Positions 1 to 10,512 of a stretch of 64,000 nucleotides of DNA are shown in pieces. Under the pieces are notes generated by a model that was not told where the DNA came from, did no database searches, and worked only from the letters and a program-made list of their open reading frames with translations. The DNA comes from Actinomycetota bacterium (GTDB lineage: Bacteria; Actinomycetota; Acidimicrobiia; Acidimicrobiales; Microtrichaceae). The position numbers were made by a program, and so were the translations under genes. Position 1 is the first letter of the stretch; each line of letters starts with the position of its first letter. The stretch covers positions 96,770 to 160,769 of the forward strand of contig JADJBW010000013.1 in the NCBI GenBank assembly GCA_016703525.1. Direction: 5' to 3'.

Positions 1-1917
1 GTCGGATCATCCGGCGTCGACACCGAATTCGCACCGTTCGCCGGGGTTGTGACCGACACCCGACCCGACACCGGATCAGCATCCGAATCGGCACCGTCAG
101 CCCCAGCGTTCGCGTCGGTGAACGACACACCCGACGGCGCCACAAACTCCACCGTGTACTCGGTCGACGGAATCAACCCGGTGAACGAATAGAACCCGTC
201 AGCATCAGTTGTCGTGGTTGCCACAACCGACCCGTCACCCGGATCGATCAGATTCACCACCACACCCTCAACCGGGGACTCACCCGAATCCTGCACACCA
301 TCACGATCCGTGTCGAACCACACGAAATCACCGATCGACACCAACACCGACGACACATCAGCCTGCGCATCGTTGTTCGTCGACGTCGACGACGTATCCG
401 TTCCTGTGGTCGGCACCACCAACGGGTTCGACTCCACGATCTCCGACCCGGCAGGGCTGACATAGGCGACGTTGTGTGCCGTCCCAGTGAACCCCGCGTC
501 AACCGTCGCCGTGACCGTCACCGCGCCACCATCAGCACCCGACGCCAACACCACGCTCGACACACAGGCGGCGCCGGTGCACGTGTACGACGCGTCGCCG
601 GTCATCGACACCAACGTCAACCCCGCCGGCAACACGTCCGTCACCGACCAGCCCGCCAACGCATCCACCGGACCGTTGTTGCGTGGCACCAACTCGAACG
701 TGACCGTCGAACCCGGCGACACCACCCCAGTCGACGTGAGCCGCTTCGTGATCGACAGATCCAACTCGACCAAACCAGCGTCGATCGTCGGATCATCCGG
801 CGTCGACACCGAATTGGCACCGTTCGCCGGTGTTGTGACCGACACCCGACCCGACACCGGATCAGCATCCGAATCGGCGCCGTCATCGCCACCAGCATCA
901 ACACCGGTGAACGACGAACCCGACGGCGCCACAAACTCCACCGTGTACTCGGTCGACGGGATCAACCCGGTGAACGAATAGAACCCGTCAGCATCAGTTG
1001 TCGTGGTTGCCACAACCGACCCGTCACCCGGATCGATCAGATTCACCACCACACCCTCAACCGGGGACTCACCCGAATCCTGCACACCATCACGATCCGT
1101 GTCGAACCACACGAAATCACCGATCGACACCAACACCGACGACACATCAGCCTGCGCATCATTGTTCGTCGACGTCGACGACGTATCCGTTCCTGTGGTC
1201 GGCACCACCAACGGGTTCGACTCCACGATCTCCGACCCGGCAGGGCTGACATAGGCGACGTTGTGTGCCGTCCCAGTGAACCCCACGTCAACCGTCGCCG
1301 TCACCGTCACCGCACCACCATCAGCACCCGACGCCAACACCACGCTCGACACACAGGCAGCGCCGGTGCACGTGTACGTCGCGTCACCGGTCATCGACAC
1401 CAACGTCAACCCCGCCGGCACCACGTCAGTCACCGACCAGCCCGCCAACGCATCCACCGGACCGTTGTTACGCGGCACCAACTCGAAGGTCACCGTCGAA
1501 CCCGGCGACACCACCCCAGTCGACGTGAGCCGCTTCGTGATCGACAGATCCAACTCGACCAAACCAGCGTCGATCGTCGGATCATCCGGCGTCGTCGCCG
1601 AATTGAGGCCGTTCGCCGGGGTTGTGACCGACACCCGACCCGACACCGGATCAGCATCCGAATCGGAACCGTCATCGCCACCAGCATCAACACCGGTGAA
1701 CGACGAACCCGACGGCGCCACAAACTCCACCGTGTAGTCGGTCGACGGAACCAGATCGGTGAACGAATAGAACCCGTCAGCATCAGTTGTCGTGGTTGCC
1801 ACAACCGACCCGTCATCCGGATCGATCAGATTCACCACCACACCCTCAACCGGGGACTCACCCGAATCCTGCACACCATCACGATCCGTGTCGAACCACA
1901 CGAAATCACCGATCGAC
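1..1917. repeat. Near-identical 786-789 bp coding tandem repeats
   Basis: Three copies in register, starting at 1 (786 bp), 787 (789 bp) and 1576 (partial, to about 1917, where the sequence diverges). Each unit encodes one SdrD_B-like domain, the linker TSSTSTNNDAQADVSS and one DUF11-like domain (262-263 residues). Copies differ by scattered single bases and one 3-nt indel, so the frame is kept. The array continues past the left edge. Such similarity, including third positions, indicates recent duplication or ongoing gene conversion. Confidence 0.93.
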
Positions 1918-4900
1918 ACGGAGGTCACGATGCCGGCATCGATCGTGCGGTTGATGGTGGCCGCCGCCAGCGCAGCGACTCCGAGTTCACCGGCATCGCC
2001 GGGTGTCACGACGGCCATGTTGGGAGCGCCGGGGCGCAGCTCGAACGGAGCGGTGCGTGCCTCGGCCTGGGACTCGTCGGAGAACAGCGCGTCGGAATCG
2101 GTGCTGTCCACGCCGGACCCCGAATCGGCGATCGTCCAGGAGCGGCCCCCGGCGGGCAACTCGAAGCCGATGCTGTAGGTGCCCGCATCGAGGTCGTCGA
2201 ACACGTAGAACCCGTTCAGATCGGTCGCGGTCGACGCGACCAGGTCCCCGTCCTTGTCGTAGAGGTGGACGACCACGCCGGCGATCGGCGATTCGCCCGC
2301 GTCCTGAACTCCGTCGCGATCCGCGTCGTCCCAGACGTAGTCGCCGACCGCGACCGGCAGCACCACCGCTTGGGTGTCGTGATCGTCCTCGTCGAGCGGG
2401 TTCGGTTCATTGACCGTCGCGACGCCGTCATGGAAGTTGGGGTCGTTGCTCGAGTTCCTCGGATACCCGAACGGGTCGTCGTCGGCCTCGTAGACCACAT
2501 CGTTGCCCGTGGCACGGTCGGCCACGGAGTCGATATCGGTGACGTCGAGGAGTTCGGGGCCGGAGCCGCGGTCGATCGTTCCTTGCATCGATGCGATCTC
2601 TGCCGAGTTCTCGTAGATGCCCAAGGAACGGTCGACGATCTCGATCGTCACGTCGAGGCTCAGGGTCGCCCCCGGCTCGATCCGGTCGATCGTGCATTCG
2701 ACCTCGGTGCCGCCTCCGGCGATCGTGCAGGAGGTGCCGGCCGGCACGTTCGATGTCCCGGAGATCACCGACCCGGCGGGGGCGGTGTCGACCACATGCA
2801 CGTTCTGCGCAGCCGTCGGCCCCTGGTTGGTCACCGTCACGGTGAACGTTGCCTCGAGGGGTGTGGCCCCGGCGTTCAACTTGAACGTGCCCGCCGTCTT
2901 GACCAGCGAGAGATCCCACCACGGCACTCTCGCGATGTCGTGGTCGTCCTCGTCCGCTTCGAGCCCGGAGGGCGGTGTCGTCGCGTTGGAGTCGATCACG
3001 TCGTCGACCATGACGTCGTTGGTCAGATCCGAGTCGGGTGTCGAGTCGCGATCCACCACCGACGACGGGTCGGGGTTCGTGCTGTCACCGAACGCCGAGA
3101 TCTCGACGGTGTTGAGCGCAGCGCCCGCCAGCATCGGCGTAGCGACGGTCAACACGACCGGCACCACCACCGATGTACCGGCCTCGATGCCGCCGCTCAA
3201 CACGAGTTCCGGCTTCTCCGGGTCGGTCGCATCCCACACGTAGGTGGGTTGTGGCGAGGGAGCGGCGTACGAACCGGCGCCGCCCGTCCCGGCGGGGTTG
3301 TCGGCCGGATCGAACTGGAACCCCGACGACGCCGCAACGCCGTCGACCACCGAGACCGAGTCGACATCTCGACCCTGGTTGAATACCTCGATCAAGAACC
3401 GAACGCGTTCGCCCGGAACCAGACCGTCGGCCCCCGCGCTGTCGGTGGGGTCGATGCGTTTGCGCACGGCCAGGTCGTAGTCGAGCGTGACGGCCGCCGG
3501 ATCCGCGTCGTCCTCGTCGTCGGCAGCATCGCTGCCGCCGGGCGTGCCGCTGCCGTCGCCGTCGACCGCGTCATCCGACGCGTCGCCGAGCGAACCTCCA
3601 GCGTCGTTCGCCGGGTCGGTGTCGGGCGTCGAGTCGACGTCGACCACCCACACCGGGAGTGCGTTCGCTGAATCGGCGTCGTTGTCGAACGCCGAGATCT
3701 CGGCGCGGTTCACGAACGAGGCGCGAGACGTGTCGTCCAGCCGGTAGTTCACCGTGAACGTCACGGAGTCGCCCGAGCGAACCAGCGGAATCTCGAAGGT
3801 CGGCGCGGTGCCCGTGGCACCCGCGACCGACACGAACGACATGCCCGCAGCCGGGGTGTCGGTCACCTGCACGCGATACGCGTCGGTCGGACCCTGGTTG
3901 ACCACCGTGATCTCGAACGGGACCACGGGATGGGCCGGCGGCACCGAGACCCGCTCGGGTTGACCGGGCGCACGCTTCTTGGTCAGCGCCAGGTCGAACA
4001 CCGGCGGTGCCGTCGTGTCGATCGCCGCGGGATCGGCGTCGTCTTCGTCGCTCGCAGCCGTACCGTCGCCCGGCGTGCCGGTGCCATTGCCGGCCACGGA
4101 GTCGTCGGCAGCCGTGCCGACCGCTCCCCCGGCGTCGTTCGCAACGTCGACATCAGGCGTCGAGTCGATATCGGCCAGCGGGTTCGCGACCGCGTCACCC
4201 GGAACGTCCAACGGGTCACCGGCCGACGATCCGTTGGCGGGATCCCCGTCGGTGTCGAACGCCGAGATCTCGGAACGGTTCACCAACGTGCCAGCAGCCG
4301 ACGAGGTCAGCCGCAACACGATCGGCACCGTCGACGACGCGCCCGGGACGATCGGACCGGCGATCACGCGACTCACCGTCGCCGGACCGCTCACATCGCT
4401 CGAACCCCACGCATCCGCGTTGTCCGACGCGACATACCGCAGGCCCGCAGGCACGTAATCCGACACCGTCACCGGCTCGGCCGGATACGTGCCCTGATTC
4501 TCCACGGTCACGTCGAACGACACGTGATCGCCCGGCAGGAACGGGCCCGGCTGCCCGGCACCCAGCTTCTTCGTCAACGCCAGGTCGACCGTGCACGCAA
4601 CCATCGCCGACACGTCGTTCGAGCGCATCTCGAGCGCCATGTCGGTCGCCGTCGGCGTCGGAGCAGCCTGCGCCGTCCCGACCGCTCGTGCCCCGAAACT
4701 GTTCGTGTACACGTCGTCGCACGCGTTGTCCGACGTCGTCAGGTTCAGCGTCCACGACCGGCTCTGACCCGGCGTCAACGCGGTGCGTGTGATCATCACC
4801 GCCGTCACCGAATCGGGCCCGGTCGGGCACGCGCCCGACCCGAACGTCGCAGTGCCGCCCGACACATCGGTGCACCACGTCGTCCCACCGTTGACCGCCT

Positions 4901-7900
4901 CATCAGGATCACGCGGGATCGAGCCCGGCGCGTTCGCCGAATACAAGGCCGTCTCACCGGCCGCGAGACCCGTGATCGAACCGAACCCGACCGTTCCCAC
5001 GAATGACGACGCCGGCGTCCGCCCGTCACCGTCGTCGGCGGGACCACCGGTGTTGGGTGAACCCGAGAAGCCGTCCTGCGGTTCGACGCCGTCCCCAGCG
5101 AAGGGAAACACGTCGACCACTCGATAGTTGGTGAGTTGCTCGCCACCCGAGTTGGTCACACCCAACGTGAAGGAGAGGTCACCGTTCAGCGACGTACGCG
5201 AGCAGTTCTGCGCCCATGCGTCCGCCACCGACGTCGGGAAGTTCGCCCCGCCCGGCGCCTCCGGGAACCGCGTGCACGGCCCGTCCATCGCGCCGACCGC
5301 CTTGACGATCGACGATTCACGGTACGCCGCCGGCGTGTAGGCAAAGGCCGACGCGACCGCCGTGCTCGGCGCGAGCGCACCGGTCGGGTAGCCGCTGACC
5401 GTGGCGGCGTTCTTCAGCGCCTGATTCGGGCCGGCACCCACGATGCGTACCGTCACCTCGATCGGCGATCCCGTCCAGCCGCCCGGATGATCGCCGAGGT
5501 CCCACGTCAGGACCTGCCCCGCAACCGAGGTGGGGACCGGCGTCGCCGACACGAATTCCATCGTCGACGGGAGCGTGTCGACGAGCGACATGGCGGTGAC
5601 CGTGTCGATCGTGGCGCCGACGACACTCGGGGTGAGTGTGAAGGTCGCCGTGTCGCCGTTGCGCACGTAGTCGGACAGCCCGTCGTTGTTGACCTTGGTC
5701 ACCTTCGGCAGCGCGTCGATGATCGTCAGCTTGTCACTGTGCACATCCCATCCGACACTGCTCGACAGCTCCACGGCGTCGGGGTCGAGACCGGTTCCCT
5801 CGTTTGCGGCGTCGTACGGAAGGTTGCACCAGCCGTGCGAGAGGTCGTCGCCCACGGCAGGAAGCGTCAGCGAGGAGTCCATCGTGTTCATGCAGCTGCC
5901 GTCCATCTGCGGCTGCCCACCCACCCAGGGCCCGAAGGCGCGCGACGAATGGATGTAGATCTCGGAACCGTTCGGGTGCGCGACGGGTGATGCGCCCACC
6001 TGCGCTTGCAGGTGCACGACCACGCCGCCGACCTCGTTCCAGGCGATCGGTTCCAGGGTGCGCACACGCACCAGGTCGATGCCCTCGTAGCGGCCGTCGC
6101 CGTCTGCGTCGAACACCGACAGATCACCGGTGCCGGCGACCCAGCCGGACGCGTCCGCATCGCCGTCGTTGCACGTGACGCCGCCGGCGCCGACGTTGGA
6201 GCCAACCGTTCCCGTCGGAACCCCTGAGGGGTCGCCGCCGGATGTGAGGCCCTGCGCGGCGTGATAGCCGGACCCTGCGTGTGCGAACTCGACGACGAAC
6301 GGCGTCGTCTGCGCCACGCCGTCCACGAACCCGGAGGGGTTGTTCGCACCGAACGTGGCGTTCGGCTTGGCCATCCGGCCGTCGTGGAAGGTGTACTTCG
6401 CGGGCCCGGCGATCGCCGTTGCGAGGGGGCCGGCGTTCGGCGCACCCGTCGATGTCGTCGACGTGTCGGCGGCCGTCGGACGGCCCCACCGCTCGCTCGC
6501 GACGTCGGGGACGTGGATCTCGGTCACCGGGAACGAACTCGGCAACGGCACCAGCTGCAGGTGCGTGGTATCGATCGCCGTGCAGCTGTGGAGGTATTCG
6601 GAGCGGTAGACCGAACCGACCGGCGTCGAATGGCCGAACGCCGCGGTGGTGATCGTGACCACCGTGTTGCGCGGCGCCTCGTTCTTCCCGTCCCACTCGC
6701 CGCTGGTCGAACGCATGTCGGAGGGTCCGCCATACTCCCTCATGCCGGCGCTGAGGCCCTGGCCGAGGCCGCCGTTGACCGGCGAACGGAAGTCGCCGAC
6801 CGTCCAGTCGTAGTCGGACGATCCGACGTAGCGGGCCTCGCGATAGGCGCCCGGATCGAAGCGGGTGTAACTCCAGACCGACTCGCAGCACGGAATCGTG
6901 TAGGCGAACAGGGTGCTGTTCGCGGCGCGGTTGTCGGCAGTGGTCGACTCATCGAACAACCCACCCGAGGCCGACCGCAGCGTGATCGGCGTGATCGTCG
7001 GGCCGGCACCCGTGCTCGGACCCGACGGCTGCGTGCTCACGCTCGCCGACCCGGAGATGTCGTTCTTCAGGGTCACGCCGGCGTTGTACGAGCCCCCGTC
7101 GTTGGCGACACCGGCGCGGGAGCGCAGCGCCGACTCGGGGACCCACCAGGCGATCTGCGCGGTGATGCTGGCGTTCAGCGTGTTGCGGGTTCCGTCCGCG
7201 TTCTTCGTTGCGGTGTGCGAGGTGTCCTGCCCGGCGATGTCGAGGCGCACGACGCCATCGGTGGTGGAGGTGTCGGTGCAGGTCACCGTTCCGCCGGCGA
7301 GGGCGCCCGGCGTGGTGTTCTCGGCGGTCGACTGCGAGGTCTGCGTGCCGAGCGGTAGCGGGCCGGTGCCGTCGTACCCGCCGCACGCCGTGCGCCCGCC
7401 TGCATACGCATTCATCATCGACTGTGGCGCGAGGATCGCGCCCGTCGCCAGCGCCCACGCGTTGTCGTAGATCGTGTAGGTGTAGGTGTCGTCGAGCGGC
7501 TCGGATCCCTTGCGTCCGATATCGCCGGGCTCGAGCCAGATCGGGTAGATGAAGATCCGGCCCGGCACGCCCGAGCGCATGACGTCGTCGATCTGGGTCG
7601 GCCCGGGTGGGGTCGACGGACCGGCGAGCGCCGGGTCGTACGGCTTCATGCCGTTCGAGGCGGCCTTGCCCGATTGGTTGCCCTTGACCCAGTTGGCGCT
7701 CGGTGCTGCCGAGACGATGGAGGTGACGTCGTTCGACTGCACCACGCCCGCCTGCAACGTGCTCAGCGACGCATGCACCGCCACCAGCTGACCGTCGCCG
7801 AGCTGTTCCACCTCGGCTACCGGAAAGATCGCTCCGGCAGTGCCCTGCGCCTTGGAGCCGAGCGCGCACGTCCACGTTCGTCCATCCGCGCTGATCGACG

Positions 7901-8321
7901 AGCCCGCGGCGTCATCGAGGCAGCCGGGAGCGACCATCCCCGTCGTGTCGCGCTTCCAACGCACACCCGCCGGCAGCGTCATCGACAGCTCGACTTCGTC
8001 GGCGGCACGCTCGTTGGCATTCCAGTCGACCCGGTACGTCACGGTGTCGAAGGTGCGCACGATGCCGTTGTTGGCGCCTGCGTCGTAGCCGGGCGTGTGG
8101 TCGCCCACGTCACCGGCGACGAAGGCCGGGTCGGAGAACGACGCCGTCCCATCCGCGGCGACCGCGAGCGTGATCTCGGTGTTCGGCACCGGGGCGATCG
8201 GCGCGGCACCGGCATTCGGCTCTGCGACGATCACCAGCAGCGATGCGATGACGGCGACCACCGCTCCGACAAGTGACCAGCGGCGGTGACGACCGCCGCG
8301 CTCCTGTAGTGACTGCTCCAT
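1..8321 (-). CDS. Giant secreted DUF11/SdrD_B-like repeat protein (3' end off window)
   Basis: One open frame runs from an ATG at 8321 to the window edge: 2773 codons and no stop. The N-terminus has a basic stretch (about residues 9-15) and a hydrophobic segment (about 16-35, WSLVGAVVAVIASLLVIV), read as a signal peptide. Residues ~40-900 are Cys-containing and unrecognised. From ~1000 on come DUF11-like domains, each starting DLALTKK, DLAVRK or DLSLVK with VTVxNQGP motifs (near 1240, 1440, 1610, 1800). Then come SdrD_B-like domains, with a Ca-binding-like FDTDRDGVQDSGE loop (near 1990, 2135, 2400, 2660), alternating with DUF11. Asp-rich linkers (DDEDDADPAA) separate domains. Such proteins are usually exported surface adhesins or stalk proteins; any C-terminal anchor lies outside the window. 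The last three units are near-identical DNA repeats. It diverges from the TetR gene at 8428. The repeat architecture is certain; function is inference. Confidence 0.9.
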   Translation of the reverse strand, partial: MEQSLQERGGRHRRWSLVGAVVAVIASLLVIVAEPNAGAAPIAPVPNTEITLAVAADGTASFSDPAFVAGDVGDHTPGYDAGANNGIVRTFDTVTYRVDWNANERAADEVELSMTLPAGVRWKRDTTGMVAPGCLDDAAGSSISADGRTWTCALGSKAQGTAGAIFPVAEVEQLGDGQLVAVHASLSTLQAGVVQSNDVTSIVSAAPSANWVKGNQSGKAASNGMKPYDPALAGPSTPPGPTQIDDVMRSGVPGRIFIYPIWLEPGDIGRKGSEPLDDTYTYTIYDNAWALATGAILAPQSMMNAYAGGRTACGGYDGTGPLPLGTQTSQSTAENTTPGALAGGTVTCTDTSTTDGVVRLDIAGQDTSHTATKNADGTRNTLNASITAQIAWWVPESALRSRAGVANDGGSYNAGVTLKNDISGSASVSTQPSGPSTGAGPTITPITLRSASGGLFDESTTADNRAANSTLFAYTIPCCESVWSYTRFDPGAYREARYVGSSDYDWTVGDFRSPVNGGLGQGLSAGMREYGGPSDMRSTSGEWDGKNEAPRNTVVTITTAAFGHSTPVGSVYRSEYLHSCTAIDTTHLQLVPLPSSFPVTEIHVPDVASERWGRPTAADTSTTSTGAPNAGPLATAIAGPAKYTFHDGRMAKPNATFGANNPSGFVDGVAQTTPFVVEFAHAGSGYHAAQGLTSGGDPSGVPTGTVGSNVGAGGVTCNDGDADASGWVAGTGDLSVFDADGDGRYEGIDLVRVRTLEPIAWNEVGGVVVHLQAQVGASPVAHPNGSEIYIHSSRAFGPWVGGQPQMDGSCMNTMDSSLTLPAVGDDLSHGWCNLPYDAANEGTGLDPDAVELSSSVGWDVHSDKLTIIDALPKVTKVNNDGLSDYVRNGDTATFTLTPSVVGATIDTVTAMSLVDTLPSTMEFVSATPVPTSVAGQVLTWDLGDHPGGWTGSPIEVTVRIVGAGPNQALKNAATVSGYPTGALAPSTAVASAFAYTPAAYRESSIVKAVGAMDGPCTRFPEAPGGANFPTSVADAWAQNCSRTSLNGDLSFTLGVTNSGGEQLTNYRVVDVFPFAGDGVEPQDGFSGSPNTGGPADDGDGRTPASSFVGTVGFGSITGLAAGETALYSANAPGSIPRDPDEAVNGGTTWCTDVSGGTATFGSGACPTGPDSVTAVMITRTALTPGQSRSWTLNLTTSDNACDDVYTNSFGARAVGTAQAAPTPTATDMALEMRSNDVSAMVACTVDLALTKKLGAGQPGPFLPGDHVSFDVTVENQGTYPAEPVTVSDYVPAGLRYVASDNADAWGSSDVSGPATVSRVIAGPIVPGASSTVPIVLRLTSSAAGTLVNRSEISAFDTDGDPANGSSAGDPLDVPGDAVANPLADIDSTPDVDVANDAGGAVGTAADDSVAGNGTGTPGDGTAASDEDDADPAAIDTTAPPVFDLALTKKRAPGQPERVSVPPAHPVVPFEITVVNQGPTDAYRVQVTDTPAAGMSFVSVAGATGTAPTFEIPLVRSGDSVTFTVNYRLDDTSRASFVNRAEISAFDNDADSANALPVWVVDVDSTPDTDPANDAGGSLGDASDDAVDGDGSGTPGGSDAADDEDDADPAAVTLDYDLAVRKRIDPTDSAGADGLVPGERVRFLIEVFNQGRDVDSVSVVDGVAASSGFQFDPADNPAGTGGAGSYAAPSPQPTYVWDATDPEKPELVLSGGIEAGTSVVVPVVLTVATPMLAGAALNTVEISAFGDSTNPDPSSVVDRDSTPDSDLTNDVMVDDVIDSNATTPPSGLEADEDDHDIARVPWWDLSLVKTAGTFKLNAGATPLEATFTVTVTNQGPTAAQNVHVVDTAPAGSVISGTSNVPAGTSCTIAGGGTEVECTIDRIEPGATLSLDVTIEIVDRSLGIYENSAEIASMQGTIDRGSGPELLDVTDIDSVADRATGNDVVYEADDDPFGYPRNSSNDPNFHDGVATVNEPNPLDEDDHDTQAVVLPVAVGDYVWDDADRDGVQDAGESPIAGVVVHLYDKDGDLVASTATDLNGFYVFDDLDAGTYSIGFELPAGGRSWTIADSGSGVDSTDSDALFSDESQAEARTAPFELRPGAPNMAVVTPGDAGELGVAALAAATINRTIDAGIVTSVSIGDFVWFDTDRDGVQDSGESPVEGVVVNLIDPDDGSVVATTTTDADGFYSFTDLVPSTDYTVEFVAPSGSSFTGVDAGGDDGSDSDADPVSGRVSVTTPANGLNSATTPDDPTIDAGLVELDLSITKRLTSTGVVSPGSTVTFELVPRNNGPVDALAGWSVTDVVPAGLTLVSMTGDATYTCTGAACVSSVVLASGADGGAVTVTATVDVGFTGTAHNVAYVSPAGSEIVESNPLVVPTTGTDTSSTSTNNDAQADVSSVLVSIGDFVWFDTDRDGVQDSGESPVEGVVVNLIDPGDGSVVATTTTDADGFYSFTGLIPSTEYTVEFVAPSGSSFTGVDAGGDDGADSDADPVSGRVSVTTPANGANSVSTPDDPTIDAGLVELDLSITKRLTSTGVVSPGSTVTFELVPRNNGPVDALAGWSVTDVLPAGLTLVSMTGDASYTCTGAACVSSVVLASGADGGAVTVTATVDAGFTGTAHNVAYVSPAGSEIVESNPLVVPTTGTDTSSTSTNNDAQADVSSVLVSIGDFVWFDTDRDGVQDSGESPVEGVVVNLIDPGDGSVVATTTTDADGFYSFTGLIPSTEYTVEFVAPSGVSFTDANAGADGADSDADPVSGRVSVTTPANGANSVSTPDDP

Positions 8322-8427
8322 GAGAGATCGTTCGGCCGTCTCCCCGCCGCCTTGAGCGGTGAACAAGATTCTTTCTGCGGCCGACTCGCCGAAGGAGCCG
8401 GATAGCCTCCACAGCGAGGAGAGCCGG

Positions 8428-9063
8428 ATGCCACACCGACAGCAACGAGCCAACGGAGTTGTCTCGCGTGACGCCATTTTGGATGCCGCAGCGAAGATCG
8501 CTGGCGAGCGGGGGTACGACGGCACGAGCATCAAGTTGGTCAGCGACCTCTCGGGGCTCCCTGCCAGTTCGATCTACTGGCACTTCGCGAACAAGGACGA
8601 TCTCCTCGCCGCTGTGATCGACCGCAGCTTCAAGGCTTGGTCGACCGCCCTCGACCAGGCAGAGCCGGCCCCCGCCGACGCAACCAACGAGGAGCGCATG
8701 GTCCACGGGCTCCGCCAGGAGTGCGTCCGCGTCATGACCCATCCGGACTTCCTTCGACTCGGCCTCATGCTCCTGCTGGAGCGCCGCCCCGTCGAGGCCG
8801 CCGCGCGCCGACGGTTTCACGACTCGCGCATGGAGATCCACAACCGGGTGACCGTCGGGTACGCGCGCATGTTCCCCGCGCTCACGCCACCGCAGGTCCG
8901 CCAGCTCGTTCGCCTCACCTTCGCGTCGGTCGACGGCCTGTTCATCGCCGCCATCTCGGAGCCCGAGCTGGATCTGACCGCCGAGTTCGAGGTTCTCGGG
9001 CTCGCGATCGTGAGCGCCGCGCGTTCGTTGACCGCCCGAAACCTCGCCGCCGCGCCGAGCTAG
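8428..9063 (+). CDS. TetR/AcrR-family transcriptional regulator
   Basis: 211 aa. The start is the ATG at 8428 (MPHRQQRANG), preceded by GAGGAGAG at about 8416-8423; an in-frame ATG 69 nt upstream lacks such a site. The N-terminal helix-turn-helix is typical of TetR: SRDAILDAAAKIAGERGYDGTS, then LPASSIYWHFANKDDLLAAV (about residues 15-60). The C-terminal half is a helical ligand-binding domain with no recognisable ligand signature. It diverges from the giant repeat protein, with 106 bp between the starts, so it could control that gene or itself; no convincing palindromic operator is visible there. It converges on the UnbU-like gene across a short tandem repeat. Confidence 0.9.
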   Translation: MPHRQQRANGVVSRDAILDAAAKIAGERGYDGTSIKLVSDLSGLPASSIYWHFANKDDLLAAVIDRSFKAWSTALDQAEPAPADATNEERMVHGLRQECVRVMTHPDFLRLGLMLLLERRPVEAAARRRFHDSRMEIHNRVTVGYARMFPALTPPQVRQLVRLTFASVDGLFIAAISEPELDLTAEFEVLGLAIVSAARSLTARNLAAAPS

Positions 9064-9088
9064 ACCCGAGCTAGACCCGAGCTAGACC
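9056..9088. repeat. 11-bp tandem repeat holding two convergent stop codons
   Basis: The unit GAGCTAGACCC occurs three times in a row. The first copy contains the TAG that ends the TetR gene (9061-9063); the last contains, on the other strand, the TAG that ends the UnbU-like gene (9082-9084). It looks like a slippage product at the convergent ends. Confidence 0.8.
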
Positions 9089-10512
9089 TCGCGTTCGATG
9101 TGCACGTCGGCCGTGGTGGCGGCGACGTGGTAGTCGCCGCTCCAACGGCGGCCGTCGAGCGTGCCGGTCAGGTGCACCAGCAGGCGCGGCTGCGCCTGGA
9201 ACTCGGCGCGTTCACGCACGACATCCAAGCGGGCCGAGTCGAAGGTGCGCACGGGCGCCTCGGGACGCGACGCGGCCGCGCGCACCACCGTCTCGCGGTA
9301 CGGCCCGGCGGTCACCCGGCGGAGCGCCGCCGTGTCGCCCTGTGCGAGCGCACGGTCGACCGCGAGCAACGCCCCGGCAGTCCGCTCGGCGACGCGACGA
9401 GCATCCGCGAGGGTGAACGAGCCACCGAGCGAATCGAACCCGTCGCCGAGACCCACCCGGGCGAGTTCAACGGCCGGCAACGGCGCCGTCGGGTCGAGCG
9501 ACGCCTGGCGGGGTGCGGCGAGCAGCACGACCGTCACCGACACGACAGGCAGCGCCACCATCGCGATTCGACCGGGCCGATCGCCGCATGCCTCGATGGC
9601 CGGGCGCAGGCCGCACACGATCACCAGCGCCGCGAGCAGGGCCACCTTCGTGGCGAACTCGGTGGTCTGCATCGAGACCAGCAGCGCGCCGATCGTCGCG
9701 ACGGCGATGGCGTATAGCTCGGCCCCGCGTCGCCCACGGGCGACGGTGCGGGGGTCGGTGATCATGAAGAACAGGAAGATCAGCACTTCCGGTGAGAGCG
9801 TCACCGTCGACCAGTAGGTCCAGCCGCTCACCGGCCCGAGACTCCAGCGAGCGGTGATGTCGTGACCGAGCGCTGCGGCGATGCCCGTCAGCGAGGCGAA
9901 CACCGACCAGAAGATCAGCGAAATGCGCAGCAGGCCGAGCCGTGTGGTGATCACGAGTCCGCCCACCGCGATCACCGCGCACGTGACGGTGAGGCCGACC
10001 GACGGCTGACCCCACCACAGGTCCTGCGGGTCGGCGATGCCCGATCCGAGGATCAGGAAGGTGAGCACGAGTCCGAGGTTCGACGGGTTGAACAGCGGCC
10101 GGTTGCCCACCCGGATCACGTACTTGCTCAGCACCGACAACGCCGCGGTCGCGGCGAACACGTACCACCCGCGGGTCGACAGCCAGTCGCCGTGCTCGGT
10201 TCCCGGAACCCTCGTGATGAGCGCCACGCCGTTGCCCGTGAGCAGCGCGCTCGCCGGCCAGGCCACCACACCGGAGCCCGGCACGGTCATCGCCAACTCG
10301 ACCGCGGCGGCCGACCCGAGCGCGACGAGGATCTGCGCGACCGAGAGGTCCCAGTCGATCACGGTCTGGCCGAGCACCTGCACGGTCAGCAGCACGGCGG
10401 CCACGTGCAACCGGGGATCGCGCAGTTGCGGCGGCCGAAACGTGAGGCCGCGCGGCTTCCCCGCGACCGACGTCGATGGATGTGCGGCGTCGAGCGTTGA
10501 CGTCGTGCTCAC
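9082..10512 (-). CDS. UnbU-like / RnfD-NqrB superfamily membrane protein
   Basis: 476 aa. Start chosen at the GTG at 10512 because GGGAGGGG sits just upstream; the frame stays open much further but only as the shadow of the opposite gene. The first ~310 residues hold about nine hydrophobic segments. The motif RPLFNPSNLGLVLTFLILG (about residues 140-158) and FFMITDPRT (about 245) match the RnfD/NqrB-related proteins called UnbU in enediyne loci. The C-terminal ~110 residues are soluble and look like a periplasmic or cytosolic appendix. It diverges from a UnbV/ASPIC-domain protein at 10610, the same pairing seen in those loci. Role unknown; a membrane flavin or electron-transfer function is inferred from RnfD/NqrB homology, but no SGAT-type covalent flavin motif was seen. 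Confidence 0.75.
   Translation of the reverse strand: MSTTSTLDAAHPSTSVAGKPRGLTFRPPQLRDPRLHVAAVLLTVQVLGQTVIDWDLSVAQILVALGSAAAVELAMTVPGSGVVAWPASALLTGNGVALITRVPGTEHGDWLSTRGWYVFAATAALSVLSKYVIRVGNRPLFNPSNLGLVLTFLILGSGIADPQDLWWGQPSVGLTVTCAVIAVGGLVITTRLGLLRISLIFWSVFASLTGIAAALGHDITARWSLGPVSGWTYWSTVTLSPEVLIFLFFMITDPRTVARGRRGAELYAIAVATIGALLVSMQTTEFATKVALLAALVIVCGLRPAIEACGDRPGRIAMVALPVVSVTVVLLAAPRQASLDPTAPLPAVELARVGLGDGFDSLGGSFTLADARRVAERTAGALLAVDRALAQGDTAALRRVTAGPYRETVVRAAASRPEAPVRTFDSARLDVVRERAEFQAQPRLLVHLTGTLDGRRWSGDYHVAATTADVHIEREV

Noticed and set aside
474..3671. A 1065-codon open frame on the plus strand, very Arg/His rich.
   Set aside because: It is antisense to the DUF11/SdrD_B gene. Composition is what reversed high-GC coding sequence gives, and the minus frame has clear domains.
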